Origin: CAZSNH01 sp052388455
Lineage (GTDB): Bacteria; Pseudomonadota; Alphaproteobacteria; Rhizobiales; Hyphomicrobiaceae
Assembly: GCA_052388455.1 (NCBI GenBank)
Contig: JBQTIA010000002.1
Location: forward strand, 1-9,418
Direction: 5' to 3'
Length of the DNA stretch: 9,418 nucleotides
The notes under the pieces are model-generated. The model searched no databases. It had not been told where the DNA came from and saw nothing but the letters and a program-made list of their open reading frames with translations. Of this stretch, positions 1 to 6,450 are shown piece after piece. The position numbers and the translations under genes are program-made. The number at the start of each line of letters is the position of its first letter. Position 1 is the stretch's first letter.

Positions 1-185
1 CCGACGCAGGACAGCTCATCCGCTGCCCGGTCGACGACGTGCGTATCGCCGGCCGCAACACGCAGGGTGTCCGCATCTTCAAGACCGACGGCGCCGAGAA
101 GGTCGTCTCCGTAGAACGCATCTCGGACGACGGCAGCGAGGACGGGGCCGGCGGGGACGAAACTCCGGCCGCTGGCGACGTGTAA
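1..185 (+). CDS. gyrA: DNA gyrase subunit A, C-terminal end (partial)
   Basis: Only the last 60 codons are present, read from base 3 to the TAA at 183-185. The visible stretch GQLIRCPVDDVRIAGRNTQG, followed by VRIFKTDGAEKVVSVERI, is the last blade of the GyrA C-terminal beta-pinwheel, which wraps DNA around the gyrase A2B2 complex during ATP-driven negative supercoiling in the cytoplasm. After it comes a short acidic, glycine-rich tail (about 20 residues, DDGSEDG onward), a common ending for alphaproteobacterial GyrA. The wording is closer to GyrA than to ParC. gyrA just ahead of coaD, cyclophilins and queA-tgt fits Hyphomicrobiales gene order, here interrupted by a minus-strand operon. The 5' part lies outside the window. 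Confidence 0.9.
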   Translation, partial: DAGQLIRCPVDDVRIAGRNTQGVRIFKTDGAEKVVSVERISDDGSEDGAGGDETPAAGDV

Positions 186-233
186 GCTGCGGGCATCCGT
201 GTCAACGGCCGGCTTCGACGCCGGGTGGCGGCT

Positions 234-284
234 AGACCACGATCGCTTCGGACCCTATCAGTCCGAATCGTGAATCGTCGGTCT
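234..284. terminator. Long imperfect inverted repeat between convergent gene ends
   Basis: The arms pair as AGACC (234-238) with GGTCT (280-284), ACGAT (239-243) with ATCGT (274-278), and TTCGGAC (247-253) with GTCCGAA (261-267), around a 7-nt loop CCTATCA. C279 is bulged and there is a small internal loop. An alternative middle stem is CACGA (238-242) with TCGTG (268-272). It sits 49 bp after the gyrA stop and 10 bp from the stop of the convergent lactonase-like gene, so a bidirectional terminator is the simplest reading. There is no clear T-run on either side, so it could instead be a dispersed intergenic palindromic repeat. Confidence 0.5.
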
Positions 285-294
285 TATCAAAATT

Positions 295-1260
295 CTAGCA
301 GCCGGCGACCGTTGCGTCGCGGCAGTATTCCCGGCCGGGCCGATCGACGCGGAAGCTTTCGACGAACCGGCCGTCCACCTGCGTGAGAAAGATCGTCTTG
401 CCGTCCGGTCCGCCGAAGGTGAGGTTCGAGGGGGTCTTGCCGCGCGTGGCGATCTCGCGAACGATCGACCCGTCGGGCGCGACGACGACGACGGTGCCGT
501 GGCCCGGCCGCGTCAGGAAGATGTTTCCGTCTGTATCCGTGCGCAATCCGTCGAGGTCGAAGGCGTCGAATTTTTGGAGCCGTCGCGGCGATGTCAGCCG
601 GGAGCCCTCGATGCGGTAGGCCCACAATTCGCGTGTGTCGGATTCGCTCACGTAGAGGATGTCGCCGCCGGGACCGAGGTCGATGCCGTTGGTGACACCG
701 AGCTTTCTATCGCTCTGCATGATCTCGCCTCGACCCGCACCATCGGCGCCGCGCCGGATGCGCCAGATCTGGCCGGTCCGTCCTTTGAAATCCGGGTCGC
801 TCGCGTAGAGCGTGCCGTCGAGCCCCATCGCCAGATCGTTCGGCTGGTTGAACTGCTCCGAGTGGAAGTAGACCAGCGTGGCGGTTTGGCCGGGTTCGAC
901 CACGAGCACATTGTGCCCCTTGTAGTCGGCAATGAACATGCGCCCGTCAGGATCGAACCGGATGCCGTTACCGATGCTGCCAGCCGGCAGCGTGAGAAAA
1001 AGCTCGGACCGGTTGGCGCCCGGGGTCAGTCTCCCGATCGTCCCGCGCGCCTCGAAATTGACGGCATAGAGGCTGCCATCAGGCCCGACGGCCGGCCCCT
1101 CGATGCCGGAGGTGTATTCACCCGGCATTGTGATCTGCTGGCTCGAATAGAGAACCTGCCCGGCGCGCGTCGGGTGCGCACCTGCGGCGGCGAATAGAGC
1201 CGATCCGAAAACGACTGCCGGGAGCCATGCGAAGATCCTTTTCGCCGCTGAAGCAACCAT
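295..1260 (-). CDS. Exported SMP-30/gluconolactonase-like lactonase
   Basis: 321 aa. The N-terminus (K7-R8, then a hydrophobic stretch to about residue 27 ending AAAGA) looks like a Sec signal peptide, so the product is probably periplasmic. The rest is a six-bladed beta-propeller of the SMP-30/gluconolactonase/LRE type. The four metal ligands known for that family can be placed: E54 (GIEGPAV), N141 (QPNDLAM), N191 (VTNGIDL) and D237 (FDLDGL). Family members use a divalent metal to hydrolyse aldonolactones or other lactones; the exact substrate is not readable here. Two cysteines lie near the C-terminus (C313, C321). The ATG start is backed by GAGGAGGGG at 1272-1280, 11 nt upstream. It is the last gene of a three-gene minus-strand operon, 62 nt after the PQQ-type dehydrogenase, which suggests it opens the lactone that enzyme makes. 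Confidence 0.83.
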   Translation of the reverse strand: MVASAAKRIFAWLPAVVFGSALFAAAGAHPTRAGQVLYSSQQITMPGEYTSGIEGPAVGPDGSLYAVNFEARGTIGRLTPGANRSELFLTLPAGSIGNGIRFDPDGRMFIADYKGHNVLVVEPGQTATLVYFHSEQFNQPNDLAMGLDGTLYASDPDFKGRTGQIWRIRRGADGAGRGEIMQSDRKLGVTNGIDLGPGGDILYVSESDTRELWAYRIEGSRLTSPRRLQKFDAFDLDGLRTDTDGNIFLTRPGHGTVVVVAPDGSIVREIATRGKTPSNLTFGGPDGKTIFLTQVDGRFVESFRVDRPGREYCRDATVAGC

Positions 1261-1322
1261 TGTGATTCTGACCCCTCCTCGACAATTGCATCGGCCGTGA
1301 TCATCCAGCGATTATTGCAAGT

Positions 1323-2954
1323 CTATTTCCCGGTCGCGCCCTCTTTAAGGCTCGCCAGGAACGAGGTCAGCTGCTGTTTCGATTGGCGATCCAATTGAGC
1401 CGGGGGAGGCGGCATCGGCCGAACGCCCCCGGTGCCGAGCATGGCCTGAAACATCTTCGAGGCCGCCGGCTTTACCGGCTCGATCACGCCGGAGGTGATG
1501 GAGGTGGTCCAGGCCATCGAGGCGTCCGCGTCGCGAAAATCGTCATGGCATTGGCCGCAGTTCGGCCTGATGACTTTAGCGTAGAGGTCGCTCCAGCCCG
1601 TGGGCGCGGAGTGCGTGGCGCTCGGTGGCTCGGCGGGATCGGCCTGCGGCGGTGGGGTCGCGCCGTCGTCGGGACCGGAGCGAAGGAGGACCATGACGGT
1701 CCGGTTCTTGTCCTCGACAAACCACAGGCTTCCGTCGTCGGCTTGGGCGAGACCCACGGGAGAGCCGAGCGGACGCCGGTTCGGTTTCGCCGTCCAACCG
1801 GCGACCACGTCCGTCAGGTCCGCGCGGCCGTTCCTGTCCGCCAGCGGACGGCCGGCGTCGTCGACCGCCGCCGCGACGATGCGATGGCCGGACGAGCGGT
1901 AGCCATGCAGGCTGACGATGAGCTTTCCGCGCAGCTCGGGCAGCAGCGTGCCGGAATAATAAAGCATGCCGAGGGGCGAGCTGTGGGCCGGCAAGACGGC
2001 CGCCGGCGAGGCAAAGCGGCGACAGTCGGCGACGTGGCGCCGATACTCCGGCACCACGGTTGCCTTGCCGGCGCAGTAGGGCCAGCCGTAATGCTTCCCC
2101 TTCTCGATGATGTTCAATTCGTCGGGTGGAAAGTCGCCGCCGGGGTAGTCGGCGGAATTTTCGCCCTGCAGGACGAGCCCGCTGCCGGAGTGGACGGCGA
2201 GCGCCGCCGAATTCCGCAGTCCCGTGGCGAGCGGCTGGAGGCGCGCAGCCGGTGGCCCATCGCTTTTGCGCAACCGCCAAAGGGCTGCCAAGGGGCGCTT
2301 GGACGCCTCGTCCGGACACGGCCAGCGAACAGTCCGGCTCTTGCCTTCGCAGCGATCCGTCGGGGCGCCGATATTGATCAGGAGATTGCCGTTGCCATCG
2401 AAGCCGATGTGCTTCAGGCGGTGCAGACCCGTGGCGGGAAGTCCGTCGATCACCTTTTCGCGGGGCGCGCGCTCGATCGACGGTTCGAACCGCCATATGG
2501 CGCCGCGCTCGCCGACATAGACTTTGGCATCTGGTCCGATGGCCAGGCCATGCGCGAGATCGAGCTTTGCGTAGAGCACCGTGACCTTGGCGGCGCCGTT
2601 CGTGCCGACGTCCAGTTGCAGGATCCGGCCCTGGCCCGGAGACCAGCTCCCCATGTCGGTGAGGATGAACCGGCGCGGCGAAACCTGCACGATGCCGCGG
2701 GGCATGACGAGACCGTGCGACGGGCCGGCTACGATCCCGACGCAGGCCCAGGCCGGCGTGTCGAGCGGGGCCCTGGCGAAATGTCCGCAGCGTCCGGCAG
2801 GCCGGTAGGCGGAGCCGTGCGATTGAGCGTCCGCTCCCGGGGCCGTCACGGCCATGAGCACACAACTCAGGAAACCGACCGCGCTCTGCCGACACTGAGA
2901 CACCCGCACTTGGAATGTCTGGTTGAATGTCTGGCCGACCGCGTTCCCGGTCAT
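1323..2954 (-). CDS. PQQ-dependent sugar (sorbosone-type) dehydrogenase with C-terminal cytochrome c domain
   Basis: 543 aa. Residues about 24-43 form a signal peptide ending near ADAQS. Residues about 75-425 are a beta-propeller of the soluble PQQ glucose/L-sorbosone dehydrogenase type: HGLAIGPDAKVYVGER (135-150) carries the probable catalytic-base His, and DELNIIEKGKHYGWPYC (278-294) is the family signature. A proline-rich linker (about 430-452) leads to a cytochrome c domain with one heme site, CGQCH (466-470), and a probable distal ligand, M514 in RPMPPPP. Family knowledge suggests aldose or aldehyde oxidation in the periplasm, with electrons passing from PQQ to the fused heme c. The open frame extends further upstream, but the ATG at 2954 is preferred because it overlaps the TGA of the preceding gene (ATGA, 2954-2951), implying translational coupling. 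The true substrate is unknown; no PQQ synthesis genes are in the window. Confidence 0.82.
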   Translation of the reverse strand: MTGNAVGQTFNQTFQVRVSQCRQSAVGFLSCVLMAVTAPGADAQSHGSAYRPAGRCGHFARAPLDTPAWACVGIVAGPSHGLVMPRGIVQVSPRRFILTDMGSWSPGQGRILQLDVGTNGAAKVTVLYAKLDLAHGLAIGPDAKVYVGERGAIWRFEPSIERAPREKVIDGLPATGLHRLKHIGFDGNGNLLINIGAPTDRCEGKSRTVRWPCPDEASKRPLAALWRLRKSDGPPAARLQPLATGLRNSAALAVHSGSGLVLQGENSADYPGGDFPPDELNIIEKGKHYGWPYCAGKATVVPEYRRHVADCRRFASPAAVLPAHSSPLGMLYYSGTLLPELRGKLIVSLHGYRSSGHRIVAAAVDDAGRPLADRNGRADLTDVVAGWTAKPNRRPLGSPVGLAQADDGSLWFVEDKNRTVMVLLRSGPDDGATPPPQADPAEPPSATHSAPTGWSDLYAKVIRPNCGQCHDDFRDADASMAWTTSITSGVIEPVKPAASKMFQAMLGTGGVRPMPPPPAQLDRQSKQQLTSFLASLKEGATGK

Positions 2955-3244
2955 CCCTTGCACACCTTGGCGACGGCGCGGCAGGTCCACAGCACGCCGT
3001 CGCTCTTGCAGGTGTAGGTCGGCTTCGAGATCTTGTCGGTCTGGAACGGCCAGTTGCCGGTCACCTGATAGATGATGAGCTCGGCTTCGTACTGAGCGAA
3101 TGCCTTGGTCGGTCCGGTGGCGGAGCCGGCCTTGGTGACGCAGCCGGCTGTCGCTGCCGCCGTTCCGGCAGCGAGAAAGACGGTGCCAGCCAGCAGGCGG
3201 ACGGCCGCCTTCGACGTGCAGGACTTCGGTGCTGCGCGAGACAT
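2951..3244 (-). CDS. Small exported cysteine-containing protein, unknown function
   Basis: 97 aa, function not recognised. The N-terminus is basic (R3, K7, K12, R16) followed by a hydrophobic, Ala-rich segment (about 17-34), then C35 in TAGC. This is either a signal peptidase I site or a weak lipobox; the -3 residue is Thr rather than the usual Leu, so lipidation is uncertain. The mature part holds a compact domain of about 55 residues with YEAELIIYQVTGNWPF (52-67) and three cysteines (C79, C88, C95), ending CRAVAKVCKG. An upstream ATG in frame exists (3307), but the ATG at 3244 has GGAGG at 3251-3255 with 6-nt spacing and puts the signal peptide at the N-terminus. It is first in the operon and its stop overlaps the start of the PQQ-type dehydrogenase, so it may be an accessory or small subunit of that enzyme (inference). 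Confidence 0.75.
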   Translation of the reverse strand: MSRAAPKSCTSKAAVRLLAGTVFLAAGTAAATAGCVTKAGSATGPTKAFAQYEAELIIYQVTGNWPFQTDKISKPTYTCKSDGVLWTCRAVAKVCKG

Positions 3245-3278
3245 GGGGAACCTCCATTGAACCCGGTTGCGAGGCCGG

Positions 3279-3307
3279 ATATTGCCGCGTGCGGTTCGAA
3301 AAGCCAA
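3279..3307 (-). promoter_or_regulatory. Candidate promoter for the minus-strand sugar-oxidation operon
   Basis: Read on the minus strand: TTGGCT (3307-3302), a 17-nt spacer, then CAATAT (3284-3279), 34 nt before the ATG at 3244. The -35 matches four of six sigma-70 positions and the -10 only three of six. It lies in the 140-bp gap between this operon and divergent coaD. The match is weak and could be chance. Confidence 0.25.
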
Positions 3308-3384
3308 TCGGCTCCTGCTGGCTGATCCGGTTGCCCCTTATTGGCGCCCTTGCCGTTCGGCACGCCGCGCGGCTAAAAGCTGCC

Positions 3385-3888
3385 ATGTCCCTGACAGGCT
3401 TTCTCTCCGGCACTTTCGACCCCGTGACGCTCGGACATACCGACGTGATCGGGAGGGCGGCGGCGCTCGTCGACCGGCTGGTCATCGGAATTGGCGTGCA
3501 TCCGGCCAAGAAACCGTTGTTCACCGGCGAGGAGCGGGTGACGATGCTATCGGCGGAAACCCGCGCCATCGCCAAACGCACGGGGACGAAAATCGAGATC
3601 GTCACCTTCGCCACGCTGGTGGTGACGGCCGCCGGGGAGGCCGGCGCCCGCGTCATTTTCCGTGGCCTGCGCGACGGCACGGATTTCGACTACGAGATGC
3701 AGATGGCCGGCATGAACGGGGCCATGGCGCCGGCCATCGAAACCGTATTCATCCCGGCCGGTCCGGGGATTCGCCACATCACAGGCACGCTCGTCCGCCA
3801 GATCGCCGGCATGGGGGGCGACGTCTCTCCGTTCGTCTCGCCGGCGGTCGCGAAGCGGCTGCAGGCCCGGTACCGGGCCGGCTCTTGA
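3385..3888 (+). CDS. coaD: Pantetheine-phosphate adenylyltransferase
   Basis: 167 aa, the usual CoaD length. It transfers AMP from ATP to 4'-phosphopantetheine, giving dephospho-CoA, the penultimate step of CoA synthesis in the cytoplasm. Motifs in order: the nucleotidyltransferase signature GTFDPVTLGH (9-18), with the T/HxGH element at 15-18; VHPAKKPLF (38-46); RGLRDGTDFDYEMQMAGMN (93-111), which lines the substrate pocket; and HITGTLVRQIAGMGGDVSPF (131-150), corresponding to the ISSTLVR-type ATP-binding motif. The ATG at 3385 is chosen because homologues begin a few residues before this signature; no strong Shine-Dalgarno is visible. The frame is open upstream to 3229, but that part overlaps the divergent gene's control region and has no CoaD character. 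A 16-bp palindrome (3864-3879) falls inside its last codons. Confidence 0.93.
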   Translation: MSLTGFLSGTFDPVTLGHTDVIGRAAALVDRLVIGIGVHPAKKPLFTGEERVTMLSAETRAIAKRTGTKIEIVTFATLVVTAAGEAGARVIFRGLRDGTDFDYEMQMAGMNGAMAPAIETVFIPAGPGIRHITGTLVRQIAGMGGDVSPFVSPAVAKRLQARYRAGS

Positions 3889-4022
3889 GCACGAACGCAC
3901 TCCAGGCGGAGCGTGCCGTCTTGCGGGCCGACAGCCGAAACGCCATAACTCGGCCGATCGAAGGGGTGGGCCGGATGCAGTCGCAGCGACACCTGCCCGG
4001 GGGCCGTACGGAGGTCGAGGCG

Positions 4023-4727
4023 ATGCGCCGGATCGTGGCACTGATGTTGATGACGGTGGCTCTCGGAGTGGCCGGCTGCGGCGATGATACGCCGGTGCAG
4101 CCGCCCAAGCGTCCGGTGTCCAGCGGCGCCGTCGAGCCGGGCAATGATACGCAACTTGCCGGCAAGGTGGAGTTCGGCACGACCGGCGCGACGACGCCCG
4201 AGGCCGAGGGCGACACGAAAACTGCGGCGGTCGAGAACAAGCCCGCCGGGTCGAAGGCGGACAGCAACCGGCTGGTCATGGAGCTGAAGAGCGGCAAGGT
4301 CGAGATCGACCTGCTGCCGGACCTCGCACCCGAGCATGTCGCGCGCGTCAAGAAGTTGACGCGCGAGGGGTTCTACAACGGTTTGAAATTCCATCGGGTG
4401 ATCGATGGTTTCATGGCGCAGACCGGCGATCCGACCGGAACCGGCATGGGCGGCTCGGACTATCCGAACGTGCCGGCGGAGTTCACCTCGACGCCCTACG
4501 AGCGCGGCACCATCGGAGCGGCCCGCACGCCCGATCCCAACAGCGCCAACAGCCAGTTCTTCATCTGCTTCAACGACACCGGCTGCAAGAAGCTCACCGG
4601 CGCCTACACCGTGTGGGGCCGCGTCGCCTCCGGCATGGAGTTCGTCGATGAGATCAAGAAGGGCGACCGCGATGCGGGCGGAAGCGTCACCGATCCCGAC
4701 GTGATCGTCAAAATGTACCTTCAGTAG
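4023..4727 (+). CDS. Lipoprotein cyclophilin-type peptidyl-prolyl isomerase
   Basis: 234 aa. The N-terminus MRRIVALMLMTVALGVAGC carries a lipobox (VAGC) with lipidated C19; Gly at +2 gives no inner-membrane retention signal, so outer-membrane anchoring facing the periplasm is likely. A flexible, charged linker (about 20-80) leads to a cyclophilin domain (about 83-232) that speeds cis-trans isomerisation of X-Pro bonds. Active-site residues: R125, F130 and Q133 in FHRVIDGFMAQTGDP, and F180 in NSANSQFFICF. The human CypA Trp121 and His126 positions are not conserved (here about K189 and Y195), as usual in bacterial cyclophilins. The ATG at 4023 has GGAGG at 4010-4014, 8 nt upstream, and gives the lipoprotein signal exactly. 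An in-frame ATG at 3975 would bury that signal. It is 134 nt after coaD; the next cyclophilin is a close paralogue. Confidence 0.88.
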   Translation: MRRIVALMLMTVALGVAGCGDDTPVQPPKRPVSSGAVEPGNDTQLAGKVEFGTTGATTPEAEGDTKTAAVENKPAGSKADSNRLVMELKSGKVEIDLLPDLAPEHVARVKKLTREGFYNGLKFHRVIDGFMAQTGDPTGTGMGGSDYPNVPAEFTSTPYERGTIGAARTPDPNSANSQFFICFNDTGCKKLTGAYTVWGRVASGMEFVDEIKKGDRDAGGSVTDPDVIVKMYLQ

Positions 4728-4794
4728 GTCGGCAGCCGGAAGCCGGTCGTCGGCGGAACGGCGCTACAGCCGCCGTTGTCAGTTGACTGCCGAC
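4728..4794 (+). promoter_or_regulatory. Potential multibranched RNA structure after the first cyclophilin
   Basis: GTCGGCAG (4728-4735), starting immediately after the stop codon, is the exact reverse complement of CTGCCGAC (4787-4794). Between them are a small CCGG-AAG-CCGG hairpin (4737-4747 region) and a CGGCGG (4751-4756) / CCGCCG (4770-4775) stem. There is no T-run, so this is not a standard intrinsic terminator; it may stabilise the 3' end or uncouple the two cyclophilin genes. The outer arm can also pair with copies in the tandem array that follows. Confidence 0.35.
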
Positions 4795-4810
4795 ACCAGA
4801 CCCGCGATGC

Positions 4811-4870
4811 CGACTGCCGACTGCCGACTGCCGACTGCCGACTGCCGACTGCCGACTGCCGACTGCCGAC
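4811..4870 (+). repeat. Tandem heptanucleotide repeat, (CGACTGC) x 8.6
   Basis: Eight perfect head-to-tail copies of CGACTGC (4811-4866) plus a partial CGAC (4867-4870), with no mismatch. A further copy of GACTGCCGAC lies just upstream at 4785-4794. The array ends 21 bp before the start of the second cyclophilin and 5 bp before its AGAGGA ribosome site. A 7-bp unit changes reading frame with each copy, so coding is not expected; the open frame through it simply repeats every seven residues. Perfect short arrays like this usually vary in copy number between strains by slippage. Confidence 0.95.
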
Positions 4871-4891
4871 CATCCAGAGGACCGCTGAGAC

Positions 4892-5368
4892 ATGACTGCC
4901 ATCAAAGACCCCGAGAACACGCTGATCATCGAAACGACGCAGGGCAGAATCGTCATCGCCATGCGGCCCGACCTCGCGCCGAAGCACGTCGAGCGCATCA
5001 AGGCGCTGGCCCGCGAGAAATTCTACGACGGCATCGTGTTCCATCGGGTCATCGACGGCTTCATGGCGCAGACGGGTTGCCCGCAGGGCCGCGGCACAGG
5101 CGGCTCCAAGCATCCGAACCTGCCGGCCGAGTTCAGCGCCGAGCCGCATGTGCGCGGGATTTGCTCAATGGCCCGCTCATCGATGCCGAACAGCGCCAAC
5201 AGTCAGTTCTTCATCTGCTTCGACGACGCCCGCTTCCTCGACAAGCAGTACACGGTGTGGGGCAAGGTCATCGACGGCATGGCCAGCGTCGATAAGATCA
5301 AGCGCGGGGAGCCGGTGCAGAATCCGGACAAGATGATCACGATGCGCGTCGCCGCCGACGTGGCGTGA
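4892..5368 (+). CDS. ppiB: Cytoplasmic cyclophilin-type peptidyl-prolyl cis-trans isomerase
   Basis: 158 aa, a single cyclophilin domain with no signal peptide, so it probably acts in the cytoplasm on proline isomerisation during folding. Active-site residues: R52, F57 and Q60 in FHRVIDGFMAQTGCP, and F107 in NSANSQFFICF. The human CypA Trp121 and His126 positions are about F115 and Y120, normal for bacterial enzymes. The ATG at 4892 has AGAGGA at 4876-4881, 10 nt upstream. It is paralogous to the preceding lipoprotein cyclophilin; both keep the same core motifs and very similar DNA around them, so the pair likely arose by tandem duplication, one copy for each side of the inner membrane. The heptamer array sits directly upstream and could affect its expression. 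A weak GC hairpin (CGGCG 5378-5382 / CGCCG 5385-5389) follows the stop. Confidence 0.9.
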   Translation: MTAIKDPENTLIIETTQGRIVIAMRPDLAPKHVERIKALAREKFYDGIVFHRVIDGFMAQTGCPQGRGTGGSKHPNLPAEFSAEPHVRGICSMARSSMPNSANSQFFICFDDARFLDKQYTVWGKVIDGMASVDKIKRGEPVQNPDKMITMRVAADVA

Positions 5369-5401
5369 TCCGCGGGCCGGCGCTCGCCGCGCGCGGTGCT
5401 C

Positions 5402-5419
5402 CTGTCATACGCCTGTAAC
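5402..5419 (+). promoter_or_regulatory. Pho box (PhoB binding site) upstream of ppk2
   Basis: CTGTCAT (5402-5408), four bases ACGC, then CTGTAAC (5413-5419). The two heptamers are direct repeats spaced 11 bp start to start, and all 14 core bases fit the enterobacterial/rhizobial Pho box consensus CTGTCAT-N4-CTGTMAY; only the central AT-rich spacer deviates. CATGAT (5428-5433) is a possible -10 element, 8 bp further on. The site ends 57 bp before the ppk2 ATG. PhoB activates such promoters under phosphate limitation. Confidence 0.7.
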
Positions 5420-5476
5420 ATTCCCTTCATGATGTGCCGCGGCAAGGCGGTGGCGCATCGGAAGGGGACAACGGTC

Positions 5477-6403
5477 ATGGCGCAGAATGGCGGCAACGGG
5501 CGCATGCGGGCCCGTGAGCGAGTGCACGCCGAAGTGCTGGACGGATTCGACGAGGAACTCGAACTCGAGCTGGACGACGAGCGGCTCGCCGGAGTCGTCG
5601 ACGCAATCGACGATGACGGCGACGGGCCGAGTCTCGAACGCAAGCTCTACTTCCAGGAGCTGTTCCGCCTGCAGCATGAGCTGGTGAAGCTGCAGGACTG
5701 GGTGGTTCACAAGCAGCTCAAGCTGGTGGTGCTGTTCGAGGGGCGCGACGCGGCCGGCAAGGGCGGTGTCATCAAGCGCATTACCCAGCGGCTCAATCCG
5801 CGCATTTGCCGCGTCGCCGCGCTGCCCGCGCCCAACGAGCGCGAGCGCACGCAATGGTACTTCCAGCGCTACACGGCGCATCTCCCCGCAGCGGGCGAGA
5901 TGGTGCTGTTCGACCGCAGCTGGTACAATCGCGCCGGCGTCGAGCGCGTGATGGGTTTCTGCACCGAGGACGACGTGGAAGAATTCTTCCGCTCGGTGCC
6001 GGAGTTCGAGAAGATGCTGGTGCGCTCCGGCATCGTGCTGGTCAAATACTGGTTTTCGATCACCGACGAGGAGCAGAATTTCCGCTTCCTGATGCGCATC
6101 CACGATCCCTTGAAGCAGTGGAAGCTCTCGCCGATGGATCTCGAATCGCGCCGGCGCGGGGAGCAGTACACCAAAGCCAAGGAAGCGATGCTGGAGCGCA
6201 CGCACTGTCCCGAGGCGCCCTGGTGGGTGGTGGAGGCCGTCGACAAGAAGCGCGCCCGGCTCAACTGTATTCGTCACCTCCTGAGCCGGATCCCCTACGA
6301 GGAGGTTCCCCGGCCCGCCGTCGTGTTGCCCGAGCGGGTGCACAATCCCAACTACACGCGAGAGCCCGTGCCCGACAGCCTGTACGTGCCGGACCTCTAC
6401 TGA
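5477..6403 (+). CDS. ppk2: Polyphosphate kinase 2, class I type
   Basis: 308 aa, one PPK2 domain. PPK2 enzymes use polyphosphate to phosphorylate nucleoside diphosphates (reversibly), so they link polyP stores to ATP/GTP levels in the cytoplasm. The Walker A loop is GRDAAGKGG (89-97). The motif LPAPNERERTQWYFQRY (116-132) follows, then the Walker B and lid region VLFDRSWYNRAGVERVMGFC (143-162). The single-domain layout and this wording point to class I (NDP-preferring), though nucleotide preference cannot be proven by eye. The N-terminus is acidic (DEELELELDDE, 25-35). The ATG at 5477 is chosen because GAAGGGGA (5461-5468) precedes it by 8 nt. A GTG at 5396 is in frame but would place the Pho box inside the gene. 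The upstream Pho box suggests PhoB control; a strong hairpin follows the stop. Confidence 0.93.
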   Translation: MAQNGGNGRMRARERVHAEVLDGFDEELELELDDERLAGVVDAIDDDGDGPSLERKLYFQELFRLQHELVKLQDWVVHKQLKLVVLFEGRDAAGKGGVIKRITQRLNPRICRVAALPAPNERERTQWYFQRYTAHLPAAGEMVLFDRSWYNRAGVERVMGFCTEDDVEEFFRSVPEFEKMLVRSGIVLVKYWFSITDEEQNFRFLMRIHDPLKQWKLSPMDLESRRRGEQYTKAKEAMLERTHCPEAPWWVVEAVDKKRARLNCIRHLLSRIPYEEVPRPAVVLPERVHNPNYTREPVPDSLYVPDLY

Positions 6404-6450
6404 GGCGACGGCGGCTCAACCCACCGGCATGCGATCCGTCGTGAAGGCAG

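Noticed and set aside
1383..3017. 544-codon open frame on the plus strand
   Set aside because: It is antisense to the dehydrogenase-cytochrome c gene and shows only the Arg/Gly/Ala-rich composition of a shadow frame.
3864..3879. 16-bp perfect palindrome GGCCCGGTACCGGGCC
   Set aside because: It lies within the last coding codons of coaD in GC-rich sequence, with no T-run after it; chance or a minor 3'-end hairpin is enough to explain it.
4811..4870. CRISPR-like array
   Set aside because: The 7-bp units are directly adjacent, with no spacers, so this is a simple tandem repeat.
4783..5295. Open frame running through the heptamer array into the second cyclophilin
   Set aside because: It is out of frame with the cyclophilin and repeats every seven residues only because 7-bp units stay open in all frames; no ribosome site.
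5405..6343. 312-codon minus-strand frame opposite ppk2
   Set aside because: The plus strand has unmistakable PPK2 motifs; the reverse frame is His/Leu-rich with no family signature.
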